A DNA stretch of 64,000 bases, taken from the NCBI RefSeq assembly GCF_014842265.1, contig NZ_JACYVI010000003.1, positions 186,001-250,000 on the forward strand, read 5' to 3'. Shown one piece after another: positions 26,005 to 33,917 of the stretch. Source of the DNA: Pseudomonas sp. CFBP 13711 (GTDB taxonomy: Bacteria > Pseudomonadota > Gammaproteobacteria > Pseudomonadales > Pseudomonadaceae). The notes under the pieces are model-generated. The model saw only the letters and a program-made list of their open reading frames with translations. It had not been told where the DNA came from and ran no database searches. The position numbers and the translations under genes are program-made. Positions within the stretch are counted from its first letter, which is position 1. The number at the start of each line of letters is the position of its first letter.

Positions 26005-26381
26005 GGAAGCTCCCGGTCATGGCATGGGAAAGGGGTGCAAGGGCCGAGTCATTATGACTGCGATGTGAGTCGAAACGACAGCGCCATCCCGAGGTCAGCC
26101 TCTGGCGCTGCCCCTGGGAGCACGCTTAATCCAGACAGACGTGAATCGACGAATTGAATACGGCACTAAACCGTCACTCTCGAGAAGTCATTAGTTAGTC
26201 GCCAATTCCCCGGCAGCGCTCGGCTTATTAACGAGAAACAATCCCGCAGACTTACCTAAAAAACACGCCATTTTATTCTGACGCCACTTCGCCGACGTGC
26301 CGGGCGAGCCCCTTTAATTTAAATGAAGTTGTGAAAATCCTATTTTGTTTATAGTTCTGTGACCCTACAGGAGCACTCACT
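26005..26381. other. Gene-free gap between norR and the arabinose-type cluster
   Basis: No gene found. I looked for paired NorR sites (GTTGACA-type dyads) and a -24/-12 promoter and saw neither. A weak sigma-70 arrangement (TTGTGA at 26329-26334, TATAGT at 26350-26355, spacer only 15) and AGGAG precede the ATG at 26382. The right part is AT-richer than its surroundings. Confidence 0.5.
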
Positions 26382-27833
26382 ATGGCCAGAATTCAGGGAC
26401 GAGTTCTCGAAACTTCCCCACCGTTGGTAGTTGATCTAGACGGCACGTTATTGCGCTCGGATCTGCTCATGGAAACGGCCATGGCGTTTGTTCGAGGCCA
26501 GCCGCTGAAAGCCCTGAAAATGCTGGGGTGGCTGTTCAAAAGCAAGGCCGCGCTCAAGGAAGGCCTGGCCCTCAACTCCGAAATAGACGTATCAGTGCTC
26601 CCGTACGATCCGCAGATCCTCGAGATGATCCAGCGCGAACGCGACACCGGCCGGATGGTGGTGCTGGCGACGGCGAGTCATGTAAGCCTGGCCGAGCGCA
26701 TCGCCGAACATCTGCAGTTATTTGATCTGGTGCTGGCCTCCAATACCAACCGCAACTTGTCCGGCAACAACAAGCGCGACCTGTTAGTTGCGCACTTCGG
26801 CGAGGGCGGTTTCGATTACGTCGGCAACTCGAAAGATGATTTGCCCATATGGGATGTGTCCCGCCACGCCTATGTGGTCAACCCCGATCGCGGGGTGGAA
26901 GCAAAAGTAAACGCGCAAGTGCGCGTCGAACCGACCATTCATAGCAACACGCCAAGCCTGCGGGACTGGCGCAGGGCCCTGCGCCTGCACCAGTGGCTGA
27001 AAAACGCGCTGATCTTCGTGCCGCTGCTGGCGTCCCATCGCCTGGCGCAATTCGAGCTGATGCGCGACGGGGTCATCGCCTTCCTCTGCTTCGGCCTGTG
27101 CGCTTCCAGCGTCTACATCCTGAACGACCTGCTGGACCTGTGCGACGACCGCCACCACAAGAGCAAATGCAACCGGCCGTTCGCCAGTGGGCGTCTGTCG
27201 ATCAAGACCGGGCTGGTGATGGTGCCGACGCTGCTGGCGCTGGCCTTTGGCGCCGCGCTGTTGCTCCTGCCCTGGCAATTCTCGGCAGTGATGGCTGCCT
27301 ACTACGGCCTGACGCTGACGTATTCGCTGAGGCTCAAACGCCTGATGGCCTGGGACGTGATTGCCCTGGCGATGCTCTACACCGCGCGGATCATTGCCGG
27401 CGTCGCGGCGTTCAGCCTGACCCTGACGTTCTGGATCCTCGCGTTTTCGATGTTCATCTTCCTCAGCCTGGCGATGGTCAAGCGCTACGCCGAGCTGCGC
27501 GATGCCCGCGCCCGGGAGGTGAACACCCTCGCCCGCGGCCGCGGTTACCACCCCGGCGACCTGGACATGATCGCCTCGCTGGGGGCGTCGTCGGGTTATC
27601 TCGCGGTGATGGTGCTGGCGCTGTACATCCAGGACGCGAAAACCACCGAGCTGTACGTCACGCCGCACATCATCTGGCTGGCCTGCCCGCTGCTGCTGTT
27701 TTGGGTGACGCGGGTGTGGATGCTGACCCATCGCGGGCAGATGAACGAAGACCCAGTGGTGTTCGCCATCCGTGACCGCACCAGCCAACTGATCGGCGCC
27801 GCATTTCTGATGATGTTCTGGATCGCCGCATGA
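26382..27833 (+). CDS. HAD phosphatase-UbiA prenyltransferase fusion (DPPR-synthase-like)
   Basis: Fusion of 483 residues. Residues about 12-185 form a HAD hydrolase (DLDGT at 18-22, GNSKDD near 150). Residues about 200-483 form a UbiA membrane prenyltransferase with ND..D...D (from Asn248: NDLLDLCDD) and LKRLMAWD. In mycobacteria the UbiA enzyme Rv3806c links phosphoribose to decaprenyl phosphate, and a separate phosphatase removes the 5'-phosphate; this fusion could do both steps. First gene of a tight operon: its stop overlaps the next start by four bases. The acceptor is probably undecaprenyl phosphate (inference). Confidence 0.85.
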   Translation: MARIQGRVLETSPPLVVDLDGTLLRSDLLMETAMAFVRGQPLKALKMLGWLFKSKAALKEGLALNSEIDVSVLPYDPQILEMIQRERDTGRMVVLATASHVSLAERIAEHLQLFDLVLASNTNRNLSGNNKRDLLVAHFGEGGFDYVGNSKDDLPIWDVSRHAYVVNPDRGVEAKVNAQVRVEPTIHSNTPSLRDWRRALRLHQWLKNALIFVPLLASHRLAQFELMRDGVIAFLCFGLCASSVYILNDLLDLCDDRHHKSKCNRPFASGRLSIKTGLVMVPTLLALAFGAALLLLPWQFSAVMAAYYGLTLTYSLRLKRLMAWDVIALAMLYTARIIAGVAAFSLTLTFWILAFSMFIFLSLAMVKRYAELRDARAREVNTLARGRGYHPGDLDMIASLGASSGYLAVMVLALYIQDAKTTELYVTPHIIWLACPLLLFWVTRVWMLTHRGQMNEDPVVFAIRDRTSQLIGAAFLMMFWIAA

Positions 27834-29146
27834 GCGCACCGTTGTATTCCTGGGGACGTTTCCCCCGTCGACCGCAACGCGGTCACGGCTGCGTGTGGCT
27901 GGACGAACTGCCGGCGCAGATGGACCGCGTGATCGGCGCCCACCGCAGCAGCCTGCCCTACGGCAACGGCCGCAGCTACGGCGACAGTTGCCTGGCCACC
28001 AGCGACGAAGTGCTGCACATGCGCTCGCTCGACCGGCTGATCGAGGCCGACTGGACCACCGGCGTGATCAAGGCCGAAGCCGGCATCACCCTGGCGGAAG
28101 TGCTGGCCGTGGCCATCCCCCAAGGCTGGTTTTTGCCGGTGACGCCCGGGACTCAGTTCGCCACGCTGGGCGGCGCCATCGCCAATGACGTTCACGGCAA
28201 GAACCATCACGTGCGCGGCACCTTTGGCCGTCATGTGCTGGGCTTCGGCCTGTTGCGCCATGGCGAGCCGGAAGTGACGTGCTCGCCTGATGCCCACCCC
28301 GACCTGTTCGCCGCCAGCATCGGCGGCCTCGGCCTGACCGGGGTCATTCACTGGGCGCAGATTCAGCTGATGCCGATCCGCGCCAGCCAGATCGACACCA
28401 CCACCGTGCGCTTCGCCAATCTGGCCGAGTTTTTTGCGCTGTCGACCGAGCTCGACGCGCGTCATGAGTACAGCGTTGCCTGGGTGGACTGCCTGGCCAA
28501 GGGCGCCGAGACCGGACGCGGGGTGTTCATCGTTGGTGATCACGCGCAGTACGGCTCCCTCGACGTCGGTCAGCGCAAGAAGCTCAGCGTGCCGCTGACG
28601 CCGCCGGTGTCGCTGATCAACAAAGTCTCCCTCAGCGCCTTCAACAGCCTCTACTGGCGCCTGCACCCCTGCCAGCGCAAGCAGGGCCGCAGCGCTTACG
28701 AACCCTTCTTCTACCCCCTCGACGGGATCCTGCACTGGAACCGTATTTATGGCCGCCGGGGGTTTCAGCAATACCAGTGTGTGGTGCCTGCGGCGAACGC
28801 CGAAGCGGCCATGGGCGAACTGCTGCGCACCATCGCCGACGCCGGCCAGGGCTCGTTCCTCGCCGTGCTCAAGCGCTGTGGCGACATTGCCTCGCCGGGT
28901 CTGCTGTCGTTCCCGCTGGAGGGCACTTCGCTGGCGCTGGATTTTGCCCAGAGCGAGGCGCTGGAAAACGTTCTGTTCCCACGTCTGGACGACATTGTTC
29001 GCGCTGCCGGCGGGCGGTTGTACCCGGCCAAGGACGCCCACATGAGTGGCGCCGATTTCCGTCGTGCCTACCCCGCCTGGGAGCAGCTGGAAGCGCTGCG
29101 CGATCCCTCTTTGATGTCCCGTTTCTGGAGCCGTGTGATCCTATGA
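27830..29146 (+). CDS. FAD-dependent oxidase of the DprE1 type
   Basis: Protein of 438 residues with an N-terminal FAD-binding PCMH-type domain (SSLPYGNGRSYGDSCL about 38-53; TPGTQFATLGGAIANDVHGK about 104-123) and a C-terminal ALO-like domain. This is the pattern of DprE1, which oxidises the 2'-hydroxyl of polyprenyl-phosphoryl-ribose to the keto intermediate. ATGA overlaps join it to the genes before (27830-27833) and after (29143-29146), consistent with one translational unit. It sits with a UbiA and an SDR in the same order as the pathway steps. Confidence 0.85.
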   Translation: MSAPLYSWGRFPRRPQRGHGCVWLDELPAQMDRVIGAHRSSLPYGNGRSYGDSCLATSDEVLHMRSLDRLIEADWTTGVIKAEAGITLAEVLAVAIPQGWFLPVTPGTQFATLGGAIANDVHGKNHHVRGTFGRHVLGFGLLRHGEPEVTCSPDAHPDLFAASIGGLGLTGVIHWAQIQLMPIRASQIDTTTVRFANLAEFFALSTELDARHEYSVAWVDCLAKGAETGRGVFIVGDHAQYGSLDVGQRKKLSVPLTPPVSLINKVSLSAFNSLYWRLHPCQRKQGRSAYEPFFYPLDGILHWNRIYGRRGFQQYQCVVPAANAEAAMGELLRTIADAGQGSFLAVLKRCGDIASPGLLSFPLEGTSLALDFAQSEALENVLFPRLDDIVRAAGGRLYPAKDAHMSGADFRRAYPAWEQLEALRDPSLMSRFWSRVIL

Positions 29147-29895
29147 AAACTGCCGTGAAGAAAGTCCTGATCATCGGCGCCACCTCCGCCATCGCCAGTG
29201 CCTGCGCGCGGCTGTGGGCCACGGAGGGCAGCGATTTTTTCCTCGTGGCGCGCAACGTCGAGAAGCTGCAGCAGACCGACGCTGACCTCAAGGCGCGCGG
29301 GGCGAGCAACGTCACGCTGCACGAGATGGACGCCAACGACATCGAGGCGCACCCGCTGATGATGGGGCGCTGCCTGACCGCCCTGGGTCAGATCGACATC
29401 GCCCTGATCGCCCACGGCACGTTGCCGGACCAGAAGGCCTGCGAGCGCGACGTGCACATGGCCCTGAAGGAATTTGCCAATAACTGCACCTCGGTGATCG
29501 CCCTGCTGACCGTGCTGGCGATGCAGTTCGAGACCCAGCGCTGCGGCAGCCTGGCGATCATTTCTTCGGTGGCGGCTGACCGAGGCCGCCCTTCCAATTA
29601 CCTCTACGGCAGCGCCAAGGCGGCGGTGTCGACCTACTGCGAAGGCTTGCAGGCGCGGCTGTTCAAGGTCGGCGTGCACGTCACCACCATCAAGCCGGGC
29701 TTCGTCGACACGCCGATGACCCAGGGCCTGTCGTTGCCGGCAGCCTTGCTGGCGCAACCGGCGCAGGTTGCCCAGCGCATCGTCAAGGGCATCGCCAACA
29801 AAGTGCCGACGCTGTACGCACCGGGTTTCTGGGCGCTGATCATGCTGGTCATTCGTTCGATTCCGCAGCCGGTGTTCAAGAGGCTGAATCTATGA
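29143..29895 (+). CDS. Short-chain dehydrogenase of the DprE2 type
   Basis: SDR of 250 residues: cofactor motif IIGATSAIASACARLWA (about 9-25), catalytic YGSAKAA with the Tyr and Lys intact, and a hydrophobic C-terminal segment (FWALIMLVIRSIPQPV) that could anchor it at the membrane. In the DprE1/DprE2 pair this enzyme reduces the 2'-keto intermediate to polyprenyl-phosphoryl-arabinose. ATG 29143 overlaps the previous stop and its own stop overlaps the next start (29892-29895). Confidence 0.85.
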   Translation: MKTAVKKVLIIGATSAIASACARLWATEGSDFFLVARNVEKLQQTDADLKARGASNVTLHEMDANDIEAHPLMMGRCLTALGQIDIALIAHGTLPDQKACERDVHMALKEFANNCTSVIALLTVLAMQFETQRCGSLAIISSVAADRGRPSNYLYGSAKAAVSTYCEGLQARLFKVGVHVTTIKPGFVDTPMTQGLSLPAALLAQPAQVAQRIVKGIANKVPTLYAPGFWALIMLVIRSIPQPVFKRLNL

Positions 29896-30878
29896 GCGAA
29901 GCCGTGACAGAGCCTTCGCACCTGTCCGGCTGGCGCTACCGGGCGGTGGTGCTGTCGGTGGTCGGTTCGGCGCTGGGGTATCTGGGCTTTTCGCTGTGGG
30001 GCGGCTGGCAGGCGGTGGGCGCCGCGGTGAGTGAGGTCGGATTGGTCGGCATCGGCATCGCGCTGCTCATGTCGTCTGTGAATTACGGGCTGCGCTTTGT
30101 CCGCTGGCAGACCTACCTGAAGGTGCTCGGCCATCCGATGCCGTGGCGGCCGAGCCTGAACATTTATCTGGCCGGCTTTGCCCTGACCACCACGCCGGGT
30201 AAGGCCGGTGAAGCCTTGCGCGGCGTGCTGCTGAAACGCTGGGGCGTGCCCTACCCGCAGAGCTTCGCGGCGTTTTTCAGCGAACGGCTGTCGGACCTGT
30301 TTGCGGTGGTGTTGCTGACCCTGTTCGGCCTGTCGCTGTACCCCCAGGCGTGGCCGATGATCGTGGTCGGCGTGGCGCTGGTGGCGGTCGGGCTGGTGGT
30401 GCTGTCGCAACGTCGCCTGCTTGAGCGGATCACCGAAACAGTGCCGGCCGGTGGCGGCAAGGTGCTCGGGCTGCTGCGCCATCTGCTGCAGGTGCTGGTG
30501 CATGCGCAGCAATGCCATCGCCTGCGCCTGATGCTCGGCCTGACCGCCCTCAGCGTCGCCGCCTGGAGCGCCGAGGCCCTGGCGTTCGACTGGATTCTGA
30601 AATGGATGGGCGCCGACATCTCGCTGACCTTCGCGGTGTTCGTCTACGCCCTGGCAATGCTGGCCGGCGCCGTGAGCTTTATGCCCGGCGGGCTGGGGGG
30701 CGCGGAGGCGGTGATGGTCGGGCTGCTGGTGTGGAAAGGCATGAACAGCGCCGACGCCGTGGCCGCCACCGTACTGATTCGGCTGGCGACGCTGTGGTTC
30801 GCCGTGGCCATCGGCGCGGTGATGCTGATCAAGCTCAAAAGCGAGGCATCGGCGCCTCGGGCTCAACCGATTCAATAA
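29892..30878 (+). CDS. Lysylphosphatidylglycerol synthetase-TM/UPF0104 family membrane protein, candidate flippase
   Basis: Integral membrane protein of 328 residues with about eight spans, matching the AglD/UPF0104 (LPG synthase TM region) family (YGLRFVRWQTYLKVLGH; FALTTTPGKAGEALRG, a family signature; SFMPGGLGGAEAVMVGLL near the C-terminus). Several members in polysaccharide or lipid-sugar clusters are proposed flippases, so a role in moving the polyprenyl-phosphate sugar across the inner membrane is inferred. It overlaps the previous gene by ATGA. Confidence 0.8.
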   Translation: MSEAVTEPSHLSGWRYRAVVLSVVGSALGYLGFSLWGGWQAVGAAVSEVGLVGIGIALLMSSVNYGLRFVRWQTYLKVLGHPMPWRPSLNIYLAGFALTTTPGKAGEALRGVLLKRWGVPYPQSFAAFFSERLSDLFAVVLLTLFGLSLYPQAWPMIVVGVALVAVGLVVLSQRRLLERITETVPAGGGKVLGLLRHLLQVLVHAQQCHRLRLMLGLTALSVAAWSAEALAFDWILKWMGADISLTFAVFVYALAMLAGAVSFMPGGLGGAEAVMVGLLVWKGMNSADAVAATVLIRLATLWFAVAIGAVMLIKLKSEASAPRAQPIQ

Positions 30879-30915
30879 CGCTTTTCGACGGGATTAAGGG
30901 ACAGGAGTGCAAGTC

Positions 30916-32346
30916 ATGGTGGCAGCAGTACGTTATCGAGCGTTGTTTGGCATTCCCCTGTTGCTGGCGGTGGCCGCCGTCCTCTGGAGTTTTCTGGCCT
31001 CCAGCGGACCGATTCAGTGGATGGACAACGGCATCTTCATCGCCGACGCCTCGCAGGGCCGCTACTTCAGCGAAACCCTCGGGCCGCTGGATCACCCGCT
31101 GTACCTGTTCGTCACCACGGCGCTGTTCGCGAATTTCGGCCCGTTGGTGCTGAGTTTCATGAACTCGATGCTGCTGATCCCGCTGGGCTGGGCGATCTTC
31201 CGTCTGGCCAAGGGCGTCGGCGCCACGTCGCAGCAGGCCTTGCTGGCGATTGCCGCTGCGGTGTTGTGCCATTGCGTGTTCTGGGTTTCGACCAAGGCCG
31301 AGGTTTACCTGCTGCACACGCTGCTGGTGACCCTGGCGTACATGGTGCATTTTCGCGATAAATCGCGTCTGGGCCTGCTCACCGCGTTGTTCGTCATCGG
31401 CATCCTCACCGGACTGGCTGCGGCCATTCATCAACTGACGTTCATCGTGCTGTTCCCGCTGTATGTGCAACTGGTGTGGCAGCACAGGGCGCGGGTTCTG
31501 GTGACGATTCCGGGGTTTGTGCTGGGCTTTGCGGTGGCGATTCCCGGTGTTCTGCAGGAGATGCAGAACGGCCTGAGCCTGATCGATATCGGCCATCGTT
31601 ACCTGATCGGCATCCCCGACAACCCCACCGAGCAAAGCTGGCAGGGCTCGCTGTTTCGCTTCGACGACATGTGGCACGAAAAGAACTCAGTGGCGCTGCT
31701 GCTGCTGTCGTTGCTTGGCCCGCAACTGGTGGCGCTGGTGCTGTTCCCCAGAAGCCGGCGCCTGCGACTGTTGTGGTGCGCGGCGGTGCTGAACTTCATC
31801 TTTGCGGTGTCGTACAACGTCACCGATCGTTTCACGTTTTTCCTGCCGGGTGCGGTCCTGTTGAGCATCATCGGCGTGATCCATGTGCAGGCGTGGCTGG
31901 CGCGTCGCAAGGCCGCCGTGGTCGCTTACGCGCTGCCCTTCAGCGGCCCGGTGACCATTCTGGCGGTGTACGCGATTTACGCCAGCGGCGCCGTTGCGCT
32001 GCCGACCCACAAGGAAGCGCTGCCGTTCCGTGACGATATCCATTACTTCATGGCGCCGTACTTGCGGGATCGCTCGGCGGAAGCCTTCGTGCACAGTTAC
32101 GAACAATCGGCTCCGGAAGGCGCGCTGATCGTCGCCGACTGGACGCCCAACGGTGCGCTGCGCTCGGCGCAGGCCAGCGGGTTGCTCAAGGGTCGAACGA
32201 TAGCGCTGTGTGAAGGCGCGCAGGACATCGAGTCCTATTTGAACGGCCCCGGGGCCTTCCTGGCGCGGACCAGCTACTGCTCGAGCATTTCCGATCGCTT
32301 TGATCTGCAGACGTTGGCGGTGGGATACGAGCTGCGCGCGAAATAG
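30916..32346 (+). CDS. GT-C-like multi-span membrane protein, candidate sugar transferase
   Basis: Protein of 476 residues with about ten hydrophobic spans and a C-terminal soluble part. Near the first span it reads [17 protein letters not shown], then [17 protein letters not shown], an arrangement like the D..E and HP..Y segments of DUF2723/GT-C transferases that use polyprenyl-phosphate sugars. AGGAG lies nine bases before ATG 30916. Last gene of the cluster, 37 bases after the previous stop. I infer that it transfers the arabinose-like sugar to an unknown acceptor; no pilin or LPS gene is adjacent. Confidence 0.65.
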   Translation: MVAAVRYRALFGIPLLLAVAAVLWSFLASSGPIQWMDNGIFIADASQGRYFSETLGPLDHPLYLFVTTALFANFGPLVLSFMNSMLLIPLGWAIFRLAKGVGATSQQALLAIAAAVLCHCVFWVSTKAEVYLLHTLLVTLAYMVHFRDKSRLGLLTALFVIGILTGLAAAIHQLTFIVLFPLYVQLVWQHRARVLVTIPGFVLGFAVAIPGVLQEMQNGLSLIDIGHRYLIGIPDNPTEQSWQGSLFRFDDMWHEKNSVALLLLSLLGPQLVALVLFPRSRRLRLLWCAAVLNFIFAVSYNVTDRFTFFLPGAVLLSIIGVIHVQAWLARRKAAVVAYALPFSGPVTILAVYAIYASGAVALPTHKEALPFRDDIHYFMAPYLRDRSAEAFVHSYEQSAPEGALIVADWTPNGALRSAQASGLLKGRTIALCEGAQDIESYLNGPGAFLARTSYCSSISDRFDLQTLAVGYELRAK

Positions 32347-32448
32347 CCAAACCTGAGTGATCGTGGATGACCGTTCGTCGGGACGAATGCACCTCTTGCA
32401 TTCCCCGACTGACCAATAGGTATCCATGACAACAAAGGGATTCACATC

Positions 32449-32763
32449 ATGATCAAGACAAAATTGACTGCCCTGACACTCGCTGGCCTGATGGCTGTTG
32501 CTACTGGCTCCGCATTTGCAGGTTCCACAGGCCCAACCGATCCGATCGACAAGAACGGTCCTAAGCCAAGCACCTCCACCAGCGGTCAGAGCAGCGACGG
32601 CAGCTCGCCAGGCACGTCGACCCCAGGCACCAAAGGTATGGGCAGCACCAACGGCACCAACCGCACCGACGCTGATGGCGGTGGCATGACCAACGGTAAC
32701 GGCATGGGCGGCAGCGGCGGCGGTACTGGCGGTGGCGCAAGCGGGTCCAGCGGCAGCAAGTAG
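32449..32763 (+). CDS. Small secreted Gly/Ser/Thr-rich protein, likely paralogue of the one at 4697
   Basis: Protein of 104 residues: a signal peptide (MIKTKLTALTLAGLMAVATG, cleavage near AFA) and a low-complexity mature part with Gly, Ser, Thr, Asn and Asp (TNGTNRTDADGGGMTNGNGM). Both this and the protein at 4697 open the mature part with an S/T-G-P-D-like segment and end in Gly/Ser runs. A terminator follows at 32827. Function unknown; probably disordered. Confidence 0.65.
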   Translation: MIKTKLTALTLAGLMAVATGSAFAGSTGPTDPIDKNGPKPSTSTSGQSSDGSSPGTSTPGTKGMGSTNGTNRTDADGGGMTNGNGMGGSGGGTGGGASGSSGSK

Positions 32764-32826
32764 TCGCTGTTGTGATGATCGTGTGCCCTTGAGCGCGATT
32801 GCGCCAGGGCGACGCTAAATACGATG

Positions 32827-32855
32827 AAGGGCCGAATGTGATTCGGCCCTTTTTT
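32827..32855 (+). terminator. Intrinsic terminator after the Gly-rich protein gene
   Basis: AAGGGCCGAAT pairs with ATTCGGCCCTT, followed by a T run. Confidence 0.85.
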
Positions 32856-32967
32856 CGTTTCTGGGGATCAGCCATTGGTCCCGTGATCTCCTGGGCAATT
32901 GGACGTAGCCGCGTTGCATCGGCGGGCTTAGCGTAGTAGTCATCAATCGCTGCCGGATGATCCGCTC

Positions 32968-33390
32968 ATGAAACCCCTCAATCTCCTCACCGCCCCGCTC
33001 TGCTGGCTGGCCTTCGCCGGCTTGCTGTCCGTGGGGAGCATCCAGGCCCACGATGCCGAGCAGGAAAAGGTCACCGTGCTGGAAGAGCACCCGATGCTCA
33101 ATGCACCGGGCAAAAAAGCTATGGTCCTGACCGTCGATTACACGCCGGGCCAGGCCTCCATCGCCCACAGCCACAGCGGCAGCGCGATCGCTTACGTGCT
33201 GGAAGGCGAAGTGATCTCGAGAGTCAACGACGGCAAGGCGATCACCTATAAGGCGGGCCAGACGTGGTACGAGCCGGCTGGCTCCAAGCACTTCGAATCG
33301 CGAAACGCCAGCGCCACCCAGCCTGCGAAGTTGCTGGTGTTCATTCTGCTGGACGACAAGGCTGACATCCTCACACCGCTGCCAAAGTGA
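32968..33390 (+). CDS. Secreted cupin-domain protein
   Basis: Protein of 140 residues: a signal peptide (MKPLNLLTAPLCWLAFAGLL, cleavage near IQA), then a single cupin fold. The metal-binding motif 1 is present (HSHSGSAIAYVLEGEV, about 70-85) and motif 2 is AGQTWYEPAGSKHFE, with the conserved His. A small periplasmic metal-binding cupin; the reaction, if any, is unknown. Confidence 0.8.
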   Translation: MKPLNLLTAPLCWLAFAGLLSVGSIQAHDAEQEKVTVLEEHPMLNAPGKKAMVLTVDYTPGQASIAHSHSGSAIAYVLEGEVISRVNDGKAITYKAGQTWYEPAGSKHFESRNASATQPAKLLVFILLDDKADILTPLPK

Positions 33391-33404
33391 TGCCGCTGTC
33401 CCGT

Positions 33405-33424
33405 GGGACCGGCTTTCGCCAGGA
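33405..33424. repeat. Single REP of the CCGGCTTT...GCCAGGAAG type
   Basis: GGGACCGGCTTTCGCCAGGA resembles the second-family REP at 24058-24124, here as a solitary and diverged copy between two genes. Confidence 0.5.
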
Positions 33425-33552
33425 AGGCGCCGGCCGTCACACCGCAAAAGCCGGCAGAGAAACCCGGGGCTAAATTTTCCGCCGCCGCTGTCGATACGCT
33501 ATTCGTAGAGCCCGAAATGTCGGGTCGGACCGGATCAGTGAAAGGCACAGGT

Positions 33553-33819
33553 ATGTACACAAACATTTTTCTGCTGGTAGAGCATGGCCGCGATCAAGGT
33601 GAAGTTTCTGTTTTGGGCTGGTTCGATGACGAACGCGCCGCGCAGGACACCGCCGAGGCCATGGAGTGGAAAGCGTATCGCGATGAAGCCAAGCGTCATC
33701 ACCAGTGGTCGAGTCAGCCCTTGCTGCCGCCGGACCAGAATCCTCATCGACGATTCTGGGTCAAAGGCATCTCCAAATTCAGCCACACTCCGGCACCCCG
33801 TTCGTGGGCGGTGCATTAA
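33553..33819 (+). CDS. Small hypothetical protein
   Basis: Protein of 88 residues with an ATG at 33553 (MYTNIFLLVEHGRDQGEVSV). It is soluble, with an acidic middle (DDERAAQDTAEAMEWKAYRDEAK) and a basic, Pro-rich end. The frame extends upstream through the REP-like segment, which is unlikely to be translated. No family recognised. Confidence 0.5.
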   Translation: MYTNIFLLVEHGRDQGEVSVLGWFDDERAAQDTAEAMEWKAYRDEAKRHHQWSSQPLLPPDQNPHRRFWVKGISKFSHTPAPRSWAVH

Positions 33820-33917
33820 TCCCTGTTGAGCAGAAACTCAGCGCAGCGGGCACCGCCAAGGTGCCCCGCTTCTGGCAATGTCCAGCTCCTCGACCTGTGT
33901 GACATCGCGGGGATTGC

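Noticed and set aside
33844..33869. Hairpin AGCGGGCACC/GGTGCCCCGCT as a terminator
   Set aside because: Stem is good but no T run follows on either strand; evidence too thin.
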